From: Spirosoma oryzae
Lineage (GTDB): Bacteria; Bacteroidota; Bacteroidia; Cytophagales; Spirosomataceae
DNA: 64,000 nucleotides
NCBI RefSeq assembly: GCF_003002825.1
Contig: NZ_PVTE01000014.1
Location: 1 to 64,000 of the forward strand
Reading direction: 5' to 3'
The position numbers and the translations under genes are program-made. The notes below the pieces were generated by a model, which worked only from the letters and a program-made list of their open reading frames with translations, had not been told where the DNA came from and did no database searches. Below are positions 1 to 8,175 of this stretch, one piece after another. Within the stretch, counting starts at the first letter, position 1. Each line of letters opens with the position of its first letter.

Positions 1-42
1 AATTCGGGTCCATTGTTGATCAGACAGCTCGTAGCGTTTCAT
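1..42 (-). CDS. IS5-like transposase, N-terminal 14 codons (partial)
   Basis: ATG at 42-40 on the minus strand opens a frame giving MKRYELSDQQWTRI and runs off the left edge. The pattern MKRYELSDxQWxxI is the classic N-terminus of IS5/IS427-group transposases, which cut and join DNA ends to move the element. Only 14 residues are visible, so the catalytic DDE residues cannot be checked and it is unknown whether the gene is intact. Nothing else in the window is an insertion sequence, so this edge probably marks an insertion next to the tRNA-Thr gene. Confidence 0.55.
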   Translation of the reverse strand, partial: MKRYELSDQQWTRI

Positions 43-93
43 ACCACAAAGGTCATACTATTCGCTAAGTTTACTATGATTGTCCACACACTC
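1..93 (-). mobile_element. IS5-family-like insertion sequence, 5' end only (cut by window edge)
   Basis: The minus strand from 42 down to 1 reads MKRYELSDQQWTRI, which matches the usual first residues of IS5-family (DUF4096-type) transposases. The rest of the gene lies outside the window. About 50 bases upstream of the start, a GTGTGTGGACAATC stretch (minus strand, about 91-78) next to a CTAG at 93-96 looks like the outer end of such an element. That boundary is a guess from family style; the transposase start is more secure. Confidence 0.5.
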
Positions 94-292
94 TAGTCGT
101 AGTGGGGCTATTTTTATTCTATATGGTTGCAGTGGCAGATGCTTGCTGCCGAAAGTAGTGCGACGTACGGTACGGACCAGGTTCTAATTACAACTAGATT
201 CACTGATACATTGATCAAACCATCTGACCGCTCTCACTTTATCTGAACGCATTGTACATCGCATTGCACACGCGTTACTTGGAATAACAAAA

Positions 293-320
293 AAGCACTT
301 ACGAACTAACGTAAGTGCTT
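293..320 (-). terminator. Rho-independent terminator of the tRNA-Thr gene
   Basis: An 11-bp perfect stem (AAGCACTTACG, 293-303, with CGTAAGTGCTT, 310-320) with a 6-base loop lies 13 bases past the tRNA 3' end. On the minus strand it is followed by a T-run (the A-run at 289-294 on the plus strand), as expected for an intrinsic terminator. Confidence 0.85.
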
Positions 321-332
321 GATTCAGAGAGA

Positions 333-415
333 GCCAGTGGAGGGATTCGAACCCCCGACGCGCTTGCGCATCCTGATTACAAATCAGGCGGAATCGACCG
401 CTATCCGACACTGGC
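333..415 (-). tRNA. tRNA-Thr(TGT) with a long, class II-like variable arm
   Basis: The minus strand folds as a full cloverleaf. The acceptor stem is GCCAGTG/CACTGGC, the D-arm stem is GGA/TCC with the GG of the D loop, the anticodon stem is CCTGA/TCAGG with loop TTTGTAA (anticodon TGT, reading ACA), and the T arm carries TTCGAAT. Between the anticodon and T stems lie 15 bases, ATGCGCAAGCGCGTC, that form their own 4-bp stem, giving an 83-nt tRNA. Known bacterial tRNA-Thr have a short variable loop; arms this long belong to Ser, Leu and Tyr tRNAs. The acceptor end (G1-C72, C2-G71) and anticodon arm look threonine-like, and the base after the stem is U. CCA is not encoded. Confidence 0.85.
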
Positions 416-434
416 AACTGTCGTGATTTGTGGT

Positions 435-467
435 GCAAACTTAGGCTTTTTTACCATTGCCTCCAAA
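435..467 (-). promoter_or_regulatory. Bacteroidota promoter of tRNA-Thr
   Basis: The minus strand shows TTTG (467-464), a 20-base spacer and TAAGTTTGC (443-435). This is an exact match to the Bacteroidota -33/-7 promoter pattern and ends 19 bases before the tRNA 5' end. Confidence 0.8.
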
Positions 468-485
468 CCACTTTTCACTTTTTTT

Positions 486-515
486 ATGGCGTAGACCCAG
501 GCAGGTCTACGCCAT
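486..515. repeat. Intergenic inverted repeat after the DUF349 gene
   Basis: A perfect 12-bp stem, ATGGCGTAGACC (486-497) with GGTCTACGCCAT (504-515), and a 6-base loop lie 6 bases past the stop of the DUF349 gene. In that gene's direction the stem is followed by A residues, not T, so it is not a standard intrinsic terminator. It may stop transcription in another way or protect the mRNA 3' end. Confidence 0.5.
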
Positions 516-520
516 AATTG

Positions 521-2884
521 CTATTCCTGAGCCGCTCTCAGCTCCTGCCGCAGGCTATCAAGCTGTTTTTCAGCCTCTGCAATCTTCTGATCGATGTCAG
601 CGCGGAGCTTATCGGCGTTTTTCGAACGGGCAAAAAATTCGATATTGTTCCGATATGTAGCGATGTCGTTCTCGATGCCGGTCATACGACGGCGGATGTC
701 ACTCTCCCGCTTGTTGCCGGTCGAAGCACCGTAATCGCCACGGCTGTACTCGTTGCGACCGTAGTCACCACGATCCCTATCACGACCACCGCGCGAACCA
801 CCCGAACGTGCACCGCCCCGGCCCATTTCCGCTTCGCTCTGCTGCATGATCCGCTCTTTGTCTTTCGCCGGAATCTTGCCTGTCGCGCCTACCAACGCAT
901 TGACGGCATTGATGTACCGCTTCTGCGTCGTCTGCATGTCTTTCTTCGGTACAAACCCAATCTCGTTCCACTCTTTCTTGAACTCGTTGAGCTGCGACAG
1001 ATCGGCATTTTCGGTGGCGGCTGCTTCAATGCGTTCGATCAGGGCGATCTTTTTCGCCAGATTCGCTTCGAACTCGCGGTCAGTATCCTGGTTTTTCGAG
1101 CGCTTCTTGTTGAAGAACGCGTCACAGGCAGCTTTGAACCGGTCGAAGATGGAGTTCTTCTGCTTCTCTGGTACCTGTCCGATATTCTTCCACTGCCGTT
1201 GCAGGTCGATTACCATCTGGGTCATCTCCGGTGATTCTTCACCCGATGCCAGAATGGATTCGACTCGCTCGCACAATTCGGTTTTCTGACGCAGATTTTC
1301 TTCCCGCTTGCTTTCCAGTTGCTTGAAGAATTCGCCCTTGTTGTGGAAGAACGTTTTCAGCGCAGCCCAGAATTTCTTGCTCAGTTCCTTGCCTTCTTCA
1401 CGCGGCATAGGCCCTTTGATGGCATTCCAGCGATCCTGCAACGCCATAACGGCTTTCGTTCTGTCGTTCCAGTCGTTGATGCTGCTCGACGTGAACGAGG
1501 TCATCGGAACCAGCTCTTCGTAGATGGCCGATTTCTCTTCGTACAGTTGTGCCGACTCTTTCCGCTGCTCGTTGGTCTGACCACGGCGTTTGTCGTACAG
1601 CACGTCGAGGGCGGCTTTCATCCGACCCCACAGTACTTCCTGCTCAGCTTTTGGAGCCGGACCGATGTGTTTGTATTCTTCGAACAGGGCGTTGGCTTCG
1701 TCGATCACCTGCCGGGTGACAGCGTTTTCTTCGGAAGCTTTCACCATCGCTTCTACCTTCTCGATCACGTCGGTCTTCAGGCCTACGTTCCGTTTCCGGT
1801 CAAGGTCTTTCAGTTCGAAGTAGATGTTCCGGTTGCTATAGTAGCGGTCGACCAGCGCGTGGTACGTCGCCCAGAGCGTAGCGTTGTGCGGGGAATTCAT
1901 GTTTCCAGCCGCTTTCCACTCGTCCTGAATTTTCTTGAACTCGTTCCAGCTCGTCTTGGGGTCGCCCGCGTTCGACTCGTCGGTTTCGACCAGTTCGCGC
2001 AGGCGCGTCAGCAGGTCGGTTTTAGCCGCGAAGTTTCCGTCTTTAGCTTTGTCGAGGTTCTGGAAGTACGTGTTCTTCAAGCTCTTGATCTGCTTGTAGA
2101 GCTCTTCGTACTGCTGCACAACGTCGTCCTGTTTGAAGGCAAAGCCATCTTCCGAACCGGTTTCAGCAACGTACGCCTGCAACGCAGCTTCGCGCTCGGC
2201 CCGCTTCATCTGATCGAACGGGGGTTTGCTTTCTTTCAGCACCAGGTCCGCCTTCTTGAAATCGCCGGGTGTTACCTCCGGCTTGCTGACAAGGGCCAAC
2301 TGTGTTTCCAGCAACTGAACAAAGTCCTGCCGCGAGAACTGGCTGTAGTCAGCGGCTGGCTCGGCGTGTGCTTCGTCCGCTTCTTCCGTTTCGGCTACGT
2401 TCGCGTACTCCGTGCTGATTTCATCCGCCGGTACCGCGTCAGCGACACCGCTTGCCGCTACCTCCGCTGTTTCAGCGCTGGGCGATTCCACGCTGGGTGC
2501 ATCCACACCGGGCGATTCCACGCTGGGTGCATCCACACCGGGCGATTCCACGCTGGGCAGCTCTGCTGGGGCGGCCACAGCGATTGCTTCCGCCGGACTC
2601 AGTTCGGTCGTTGCGGGCGTTTCGGCGCTTGCAGCGGCATCGCTCGTCGCTTCTGGTGTCGACACCGATTCATCGGCGGGTTGATCCGCAGCAGCGTCAG
2701 CAGCCACGGGCGCTGCCGGGGCTTCGACGGGGGCTGTTGATGCCGAGGGCGTTTCAGCTGCATCACTGCTTGCTGCGGGCAGCGACGTAGCGTTCGTCTC
2801 GTCGGAGGTATGAACGGCCAGCGTATCGGGTGCGGGCGTTGCGTTCTCCGACGGCTGGTTGATTTCCTGTTCCTGGTTTGCCAT
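521..2884 (-). CDS. DUF349 domain protein
   Basis: A 787-residue protein with several helical DUF349 modules through the middle (roughly residues 190-670), seen in recurring patterns such as WNEFKKIQDEWKAAG, WKNIGQVPEKQ and WNEIGFVPKKD. The first 170 residues are Ala/Pro/Glu/Ser-rich, acidic and probably disordered, and contain a 10-residue tandem repeat. Near residue 700 is an Arg/Gly/Asp-rich stretch, followed by a C-terminal coiled coil. The family is conserved in Bacteroidota with no established biochemical role, and the protein has no signal peptide, so it is probably cytoplasmic. It is transcribed away from pdxH and shares a palindromic promoter element with it. The function is unknown; the RG-rich tail could suggest nucleic-acid contact, which is inference. 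Confidence 0.9.
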   Translation of the reverse strand: MANQEQEINQPSENATPAPDTLAVHTSDETNATSLPAASSDAAETPSASTAPVEAPAAPVAADAAADQPADESVSTPEATSDAAASAETPATTELSPAEAIAVAAPAELPSVESPGVDAPSVESPGVDAPSVESPSAETAEVAASGVADAVPADEISTEYANVAETEEADEAHAEPAADYSQFSRQDFVQLLETQLALVSKPEVTPGDFKKADLVLKESKPPFDQMKRAEREAALQAYVAETGSEDGFAFKQDDVVQQYEELYKQIKSLKNTYFQNLDKAKDGNFAAKTDLLTRLRELVETDESNAGDPKTSWNEFKKIQDEWKAAGNMNSPHNATLWATYHALVDRYYSNRNIYFELKDLDRKRNVGLKTDVIEKVEAMVKASEENAVTRQVIDEANALFEEYKHIGPAPKAEQEVLWGRMKAALDVLYDKRRGQTNEQRKESAQLYEEKSAIYEELVPMTSFTSSSINDWNDRTKAVMALQDRWNAIKGPMPREEGKELSKKFWAALKTFFHNKGEFFKQLESKREENLRQKTELCERVESILASGEESPEMTQMVIDLQRQWKNIGQVPEKQKNSIFDRFKAACDAFFNKKRSKNQDTDREFEANLAKKIALIERIEAAATENADLSQLNEFKKEWNEIGFVPKKDMQTTQKRYINAVNALVGATGKIPAKDKERIMQQSEAEMGRGGARSGGSRGGRDRDRGDYGRNEYSRGDYGASTGNKRESDIRRRMTGIENDIATYRNNIEFFARSKNADKLRADIDQKIAEAEKQLDSLRQELRAAQE
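2481..2557 (-). repeat. Tandem 30-bp coding repeat in the DUF349 gene
   Basis: Two full identical 30-bp units (2481-2510 and 2511-2540) and a 17-bp partial unit encode repeated VESPGVDAPS within the disordered N-terminal region. The period is a multiple of three, so copy-number change would keep the frame. Confidence 0.9.
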
Positions 2885-2902
2885 GTTAAAAAACGTACCG
2901 AT

Positions 2903-2918
2903 TACTTTTGCAAAAGTA
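2903..2918. promoter_or_regulatory. Palindromic bidirectional -7 element between the DUF349 gene and pdxH
   Basis: TACTTTTGCAAAAGTA is a perfect 16-base palindrome, so both strands present TACTTTTGC, a full match to the Bacteroidota -7 consensus TAnnTTTGC. On the plus strand a TTTG at 2877-2880 lies 22 bases upstream, a fair -33 element. No clear -33 is seen on the minus side. Starts are about 19 bases (DUF349) and 63 bases (pdxH) away. Confidence 0.65.
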
Positions 2919-2980
2919 CATATTTATGCGAATTTTCCCCTTTTTGCCAAATCGGAAAAGCCGCCTACTCTTCTTTCTCT

Positions 2981-3631
2981 ATGACTGCGTCTATTAGCGA
3001 TTTACGAAAAGAATACACCCGGCAGGGACTCGACCTGGCCGATGTCCTTCCCGACCCGATTGCGCAGTTCCGGCGCTGGTTCGACGCAGCCCTGCAAGCC
3101 GGTGTTTCCGAGCCCAATGCCATGCACCTTTGTACGGTCGGTGCAAATGGTCGTCCGGATGGTCGAATCGTATTGCTCAAAGACGTATCGAACGCTGGTT
3201 TTGTTTTTTACACCAATTACGAAAGTCGGAAAAGTCGCGATCTGCTGGCCAATCCATTTGCCTGCCTGACGTTTTTTTACCCTGATCTGGAACAGCAGAT
3301 TCGGATCGAAGGGCGCGTGGAAAAGGTCAGCGATGCCGAATCCGACGTGTATTTCGCCAGTCGGCCGCGCGGTAGTCAGATCGGTGCCTGGGTATCGCCC
3401 CAAAGTCAGCCCATCGACGCGCGCGAGACACTGACCGAACGGCAACGCTTGTATGAAGCCCAGTTTGCCGATCAGCCGGTACCCCGCCCACCACACTGGG
3501 GCGGTTTCTGTGTTGTTCCCGACCTGATCGAATTCTGGCAGGGCCGCCCCAGCCGCCTGCACGACCGGGTCCGTTACCGGCGTGCCGACACCGATTCGGC
3601 CAACTGGCAACTGGACCGGCTGGCCCCGTAA
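2981..3631 (+). CDS. pdxH: Pyridoxamine 5'-phosphate oxidase
   Basis: A 216-residue protein of normal PdxH length. It oxidises pyridoxamine or pyridoxine 5'-phosphate to pyridoxal 5'-phosphate with FMN and oxygen, the last step of vitamin B6 cofactor supply and salvage, in the cytoplasm. Family signatures visible are PNAMHLCTVGANGRPDGRIVLLK near residue 45, FYTNYESRKSRDL in the FMN site, SRPRGSQIGAWVSPQSQPI, and the C-terminal EFWQGRPSRLHDR then WQLDRLAP ending. ATG 2981 starts MTASISDLRKEYTRQGL, the usual family beginning; an in-frame upstream ATG would run through the shared promoter and is rejected. It is monocistronic and followed by a strong hairpin. Confidence 0.96.
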   Translation: MTASISDLRKEYTRQGLDLADVLPDPIAQFRRWFDAALQAGVSEPNAMHLCTVGANGRPDGRIVLLKDVSNAGFVFYTNYESRKSRDLLANPFACLTFFYPDLEQQIRIEGRVEKVSDAESDVYFASRPRGSQIGAWVSPQSQPIDARETLTERQRLYEAQFADQPVPRPPHWGGFCVVPDLIEFWQGRPSRLHDRVRYRRADTDSANWQLDRLAP

Positions 3632-3657
3632 CGACGCTATATATACGATCTATAAAA

Positions 3658-3703
3658 AGCCCCGATCGGTCTCAGTGTACCTATGCTGAGACCGATCGGG
3701 GCT
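3658..3703 (+). terminator. Hairpin terminator after pdxH
   Basis: An 18-bp perfect stem (3658-3675 with 3686-3703) and a 10-base loop start 27 bases past the pdxH stop. A-residues precede the stem, and only scattered T follow it, so it could act in both directions. Confidence 0.7.
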
Positions 3704-3873
3704 TCGCCGTTTAGGAAACGATTCGCTCCCGGCAGCGGAAAAATTTGGCATTGACAAGGCTACGACCAGCGACACCATCAGTAGAATTAACGGAAAAACT
3801 GATTATCAGGCCGCACATACCTGCCAGTTTACACACAACCTTGTTCTGACCTTTTCCCAACTGAGGACCGTTT

Positions 3874-5448
3874 ATGATCTCAGCATCGCCCAAGCCCGTC
3901 ACCGATACCCGCAGCCTGATCGGCGTGATCGGGGCTTCTTCCGTCGGCACGCTCATCGAGTGGTACGACTTTTACATCTTCGGATCGCTGGCGACCGTAC
4001 TGGCCACCAAGTTTTTTCCGGAGGGGAATCCGACGGCGGCTTTCCTGTCGACACTGGCGACGTTTGCAGCTGGTTTCGTGGTACGTCCGTTTGGGGCGCT
4101 GTTTTTCGGTCGGCTGGGCGATCTGATTGGCCGGAAGTACACCTTCATGGTAACGCTGCTGCTGATGGGCGGGGCTACGTTTGCCATTGGCCTAATCCCG
4201 GCTTACGAAACAATCGGGTTCTGGGCACCGACGCTGGTGCTGGTGCTGCGGCTGTTGCAGGGACTGGCGCTGGGCGGTGAATATGGCGGGGCCGCTACTT
4301 ACGTAGCCGAACACGCGCCCGTCGGACAACGCGGCTACTGGACGTCGTGGATTCAGACAACAGCCACGGTGGGTCTGTTCGTCTCGCTGCTGGTCATTCT
4401 ACTGACACGCACGTCAATGTCGACGGACGCTTTCGACGACTGGGGCTGGCGGGTACCGTTTCTGGTTTCGATTCTGATGGTGGCGATTTCGTACGTTATC
4501 CGGCGAAACATGCATGAATCACCCCTATTCGCCAAGGCTAAGGCGGCCGGAAAAACGTCGACCAATCCGTTGAAGGAAAGTTTCGGTAACAAATACAACT
4601 TCAAGTTTGTCCTGCTGGCCCTGTTCGGTGCGACGATGGGACAGGGCGTGGTGTGGTATACCGGTCAATTCTACGCCATGAATTTCATCAAGACCGTCTG
4701 TAACGTCGACGCTATGCAGACCGATGAACTGATGTCTGTCGCGCTGCTTATGGGGACGCCCTTCTTCGTCGTCTTTGGCTGGCTGTCCGATAAAATCGGC
4801 CGGAAAGGCATCATGCTGACGGGGATGCTGGTGGCCATTCTGTCGTACCGGACGATCTACGAGACGATGTATCAGACGACGAATCTGGCAAACCGACAGG
4901 AGATTCCGGCCGGCCTGTCGATCAAGACAACGACGACACCCGACCCGAAAGGTGGGCTGCTCAAGACAACGACGGTAACGCACCTATATACCGACGGTAC
5001 CCGGCTGATGGAGACGACGAAACGAGCGGCTTCGTCGGCTTCCACGAATGACACGGGTAAATCGGACGTAAAAAGATCGGTACTGCTTAACACGTCGGAC
5101 CGCTGGACACTGATCTGGCTGGTTTTTATTCAGGTTCTGTTCGTCACGCTCGTCTACGGACCGATTGCGGCTTTTCTGGTCGAAATGTTTCCGGTCAAGA
5201 TTCGGTATACGTCGATGTCGCTACCGTATCATATCGGCAACGGGGTGTTCGGTGGGTTACTCCCGGCCGTAGCCACCTACCTGGCTACGAAAGCTAAAGA
5301 AGCCAACGCAGTCGCCGAAAAAGCGGGGGCAGCGCTGCCTTATGCCGCCCCGTATCTGGAAGGGCTGTGGTACCCGATCATCGTTGCCGCCGTAAGCCTG
5401 GTGATTGGCGTAGTCTACCTCAGCAACCGCGCACAGGTAACGGACTAG
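3874..5448 (+). CDS. MFS transporter, metabolite:H+ symporter (MHS) type
   Basis: A 524-residue inner-membrane protein with about 12 transmembrane segments. It carries MHS/ProP/KgtP-type markers: IEWYDFYIFGSLA near residue 30, the loop 2-3 motif GRLGDLIGRKYTF, LRLLQGLALGGEYGGAATYVAEHAP, and a second GWLSDKIGRKG near residue 305. The family moves organic acids, shikimate or betaine-like solutes with protons; the substrate cannot be read here. Between two late helices (about residues 325-408) sits a hydrophilic Thr/Lys-rich insertion of about 80 residues that typical MHS proteins lack. A small membrane protein gene follows after 54 bases. The ATG follows a 170-base leader region with no recognised promoter. 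Confidence 0.88.
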   Translation: MISASPKPVTDTRSLIGVIGASSVGTLIEWYDFYIFGSLATVLATKFFPEGNPTAAFLSTLATFAAGFVVRPFGALFFGRLGDLIGRKYTFMVTLLLMGGATFAIGLIPAYETIGFWAPTLVLVLRLLQGLALGGEYGGAATYVAEHAPVGQRGYWTSWIQTTATVGLFVSLLVILLTRTSMSTDAFDDWGWRVPFLVSILMVAISYVIRRNMHESPLFAKAKAAGKTSTNPLKESFGNKYNFKFVLLALFGATMGQGVVWYTGQFYAMNFIKTVCNVDAMQTDELMSVALLMGTPFFVVFGWLSDKIGRKGIMLTGMLVAILSYRTIYETMYQTTNLANRQEIPAGLSIKTTTTPDPKGGLLKTTTVTHLYTDGTRLMETTKRAASSASTNDTGKSDVKRSVLLNTSDRWTLIWLVFIQVLFVTLVYGPIAAFLVEMFPVKIRYTSMSLPYHIGNGVFGGLLPAVATYLATKAKEANAVAEKAGAALPYAAPYLEGLWYPIIVAAVSLVIGVVYLSNRAQVTD

Positions 5449-5502
5449 GTTATTTACGTTCACTCCTCTATTCGTATTGACTAGCTTCTTCCCCGCACGG
5501 AT

Positions 5503-5721
5503 ATGAATGCACTTAAACGCTACTTAGGCATTGTGTGGCTGGCCCTGGCCGCTCTTACGGGTTATTTCGGTTTGTTTTCACTGGGCATTCCCAAACTGAT
5601 TTCCGACAAAACCGACGATCTGGTGTTCGGTATCATCATTGTTTTTGTACTGATGCCGATCATTGTGGGTGGCCTGGTTCGCTTTGGCCTATACGCCTTA
5701 CAGGGCGAATACGACGACTGA
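5503..5721 (+). CDS. Small two-helix membrane protein downstream of the MFS transporter
   Basis: This 72-residue protein has two hydrophobic segments (about residues 7-28 and 40-63) and an acidic end, EYDD. It lies 54 bases after the transporter stop on the same strand, so it is probably co-transcribed. I do not recognise a characterised family. Position and size suggest an accessory subunit or a general small membrane protein, but this is inference. ATG 5503 begins MNALKRYLGIVW, with a basic N-terminus before the first helix, as expected for insertion with the N-terminus inside. Confidence 0.7.
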   Translation: MNALKRYLGIVWLALAALTGYFGLFSLGIPKLISDKTDDLVFGIIIVFVLMPIIVGGLVRFGLYALQGEYDD

Positions 5722-6104
5722 TTCATGGTCTGCACCATCGTACAGTACGGTATTCGTCGGCATTCATCATTAGGAAACTATTAATTTATCGTCCTGACAA
5801 CCCGACTGCGTTTAGGTATAGGCCAATCTGTCTGCTTTTCTGATAGTTGTACCGGCCCTTCCGGTCGATGCGATGCGATCACTGTATAGCCTGCCAACCG
5901 GCTGGTTCTTAGTAGCCTGCTTCGGTACTAACGCCGTTTGTCGCGGTGCATAACCCCATGAACGCTTCTCTACGCGCTGTTTAGTCATACTACCCGGTTC
6001 GACGGCGACTGAGGAGGATTGTCGGCAAAATGGTCCCGGAAGTGCGCCGGGATTTCTACCTTTACCGGGTGAATACAAAAAAACCCTAGTAACATCATAG
6101 ACCC
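5722..6104 (+). other. Intergenic region before acsA, no gene seen
   Basis: There are 383 bases with no coding frame I can support. A TACCTTTA at 6057-6064 differs from the -7 consensus by one base and lies about 40 bases before acsA, so it is a possible promoter. A weak 6-bp inverted repeat (TCCCGG/CCGGGA, 6034-6052) sits just upstream of it. Confidence 0.4.
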
Positions 6105-8000
6105 ATGCGTATCCGTTCGTTTGAAGAATACCAGGCTGCGTATCAGAAAAGCGTCGAAGACCCCGAAGCCTTCTGGGCGGAAGTGGCTCAGCATTTCCAA
6201 TGGCGCAAACCCTGGACGAAAACCCTGCAATGGAACTTTGAAGAGCCCAGTATCAAGTGGTTCGTTGGCGGCAAGCTCAACATCACCGAGAACTGCCTCG
6301 ACCGGCATCTGGCCGAGCGGGGCGATCAACCGGCCATAATCTGGGAACCAAACGACCCGAACGAAGCGGGCACGACGCTCACGTACCGAATGCTGCACGA
6401 TCAGGTCTGCCGGTTTGCCAACGTGCTGAAACGCAACGGCGTTGTCAAGGGCGACCGCGTCTGTATCTATATGCCGATGGTACCCGAACTGGCCATTGCC
6501 GTACTGGCCTGCGCCCGCATCGGGGCGGTTCACTCGGTTGTGTTTGGCGGCTTCTCGGCCCAGAGCATTGCCGACCGCATCAACGACGCCCAGTGTAAAG
6601 TGGTCGTAACCGCCGACGGCTCGTATCGCGGTAATAAAGAAGTACCGCTGAAAAATACGGTTGACGATGCCCTGATCGCCTGCCCGAGTGTGAAGCGGGT
6701 GATCGTCATGACCCGTACCCGCACACCAGTGTCGATGATAAAGGGTCGCGACGTTTGGTGGGAACAGGAGCTGAAGCAGGTCACGGCCGACTGTCCCGCC
6801 GAGGAGATGGATGCCGAAGACATGCTGTTTATCCTCTACACCTCTGGCAGTACGGGTAAGCCGAAAGGCGTGGTGCACACCTGTGGCGGCTACATGGTTT
6901 ACGCGGCTTACACGTTTCAGAACGTATTTCAGTACGAAAACAACCAGGTGCATTTCTGCACCGCCGACATCGGCTGGATTACGGGCCACAGCTACATCGT
7001 CTACGGCCCGCTGGCCTGTGGTGCGACATCACTGATCTTCGAAGGGGTGCCCACTTACCCCGATGCCGGGCGCTTCTGGGACATTACCGACAAGCACAAC
7101 GTCAATATTCTCTACACGGCTCCAACCGCGATTCGCTCACTGATGGGCTTCGGGACGGATGTCGTGGCAAAGCACGACCTGAGTAGCCTACAGGTGCTGG
7201 GTTCGGTGGGCGAGCCGATCAACGCAGAAGCCTGGCACTGGTACGACGATAACATAGGCAAGAACCGCTGCCCAATCGTCGATACGTGGTGGCAGACCGA
7301 AACGGGCGGGATTCTGATTTCACCGCTGGCCGGCATCACCAAAACCAAGCCGACCTTCGCGACGCTGCCCCTGCCGGGCGTACAACCCATTCTGGTTGAT
7401 GAAAACGGTAAAGAAATCGAAGGAAACGGCGTTAGCGGCAACCTATGCATGAAATTTCCCTGGCCGGGCATTCTACGCACGACCTACGGCGACCACGAAC
7501 GCTGCCGACAGACTTATTTTGCGACCTATCCCGGTCTGTACTTTACCGGCGACGGCTGTCTGCGCGACGAAGACGGATACTACCGCATCACTGGCCGGGT
7601 CGATGACGTGCTGAACGTATCGGGCCACCGCATCGGAACGGCCGAAGTCGAAAACGCGATCAACATGCACACGGGTGTGGTCGAAAGCGCGGTGGTTGGC
7701 TACCCCCACGATATCAAAGGACAAGGCATTTACGCTTATGTCATTACCGAACACGAGTTGGACGACAAGGACGCTGACCTGACCAAACGGGACATCAACG
7801 CCACCGTCAGCCGCGTCATTGGCCCCATCGCCAAACCCGACAAGATTCAGTTCGTCTCAGGCTTACCCAAAACCCGGTCTGGCAAAATTATGCGCCGGAT
7901 TCTGCGAAAAATCGCCGAAGGTGATACCAGCAACCTCGGTGACACCACTACCCTGCTCGACCCGGCCGTTGTCGAGGACATCAAGGCAGGCGCGCTGTAA
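6105..8000 (+). CDS. acsA: Acetyl-CoA synthetase (AMP-forming)
   Basis: This 631-residue enzyme makes acetyl-CoA from acetate, ATP and CoA through acetyl-AMP, feeding the TCA cycle and lipid synthesis. Visible are the N-terminal ACAS region ([17 protein letters not shown]), the phosphate-binding loop [16 protein letters not shown] near residue 245, the [10 protein letters not shown] core near residue 395, [31 protein letters not shown], and the C-terminal [14 protein letters not shown] whose lysine is the usual acetylation control site. Length is normal for the family. It is monocistronic; the ATG gives [10 protein letters not shown]. The surrounding transporters do not clearly belong to the same pathway. 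Confidence 0.97.
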   Translation: MRIRSFEEYQAAYQKSVEDPEAFWAEVAQHFQWRKPWTKTLQWNFEEPSIKWFVGGKLNITENCLDRHLAERGDQPAIIWEPNDPNEAGTTLTYRMLHDQVCRFANVLKRNGVVKGDRVCIYMPMVPELAIAVLACARIGAVHSVVFGGFSAQSIADRINDAQCKVVVTADGSYRGNKEVPLKNTVDDALIACPSVKRVIVMTRTRTPVSMIKGRDVWWEQELKQVTADCPAEEMDAEDMLFILYTSGSTGKPKGVVHTCGGYMVYAAYTFQNVFQYENNQVHFCTADIGWITGHSYIVYGPLACGATSLIFEGVPTYPDAGRFWDITDKHNVNILYTAPTAIRSLMGFGTDVVAKHDLSSLQVLGSVGEPINAEAWHWYDDNIGKNRCPIVDTWWQTETGGILISPLAGITKTKPTFATLPLPGVQPILVDENGKEIEGNGVSGNLCMKFPWPGILRTTYGDHERCRQTYFATYPGLYFTGDGCLRDEDGYYRITGRVDDVLNVSGHRIGTAEVENAINMHTGVVESAVVGYPHDIKGQGIYAYVITEHELDDKDADLTKRDINATVSRVIGPIAKPDKIQFVSGLPKTRSGKIMRRILRKIAEGDTSNLGDTTTLLDPAVVEDIKAGAL

Positions 8001-8022
8001 ATCGAATGAACCTGATTAATGG

Positions 8023-8036
8023 AATCAGCGCTGATT
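8023..8036 (+). terminator. Short palindrome after acsA, possible terminator
   Basis: AATCAGCGCTGATT is a perfect 14-base palindrome 22 bases past the acsA stop and is followed by TTG. It is short, and the T-run is weak. Confidence 0.3.
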
Positions 8037-8175
8037 TTGTGTCATTGAGTAGCCGTTAGGCAACGAAACTATTCGGATATCAGATGGATAGTCGACAGGG
8101 CTCATCCCATCTGGTATCCGGGCAGGTTCTGCCCGAAAATATAGTGGCGATGCGGCAAATAAGGTCCTGTTTACC

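Noticed and set aside
184..438. Minus-strand 84-codon frame across the tRNA-Thr
   Set aside because: It reads through the tRNA and its terminator; no protein-like features.
486..515. Hairpin after the DUF349 gene as a standard intrinsic terminator
   Set aside because: In the gene's direction it is followed by A rather than T residues; kept only as an inverted repeat.
2481..2557. Tandem 30-bp repeats as a possible CRISPR array
   Set aside because: The units are directly adjacent without spacers and are in-frame coding repeats.
518..2790. Several long plus-strand frames (up to 473 codons) opposite the DUF349 gene
   Set aside because: They are antisense shadows of a GC-biased coding region; the minus-strand frame has clear DUF349 modules and a promoter.
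3711..3956. 81-codon minus-strand frame upstream of the MFS gene
   Set aside because: It overlaps the transporter's start on the opposite strand and has no recognisable family or promoter.
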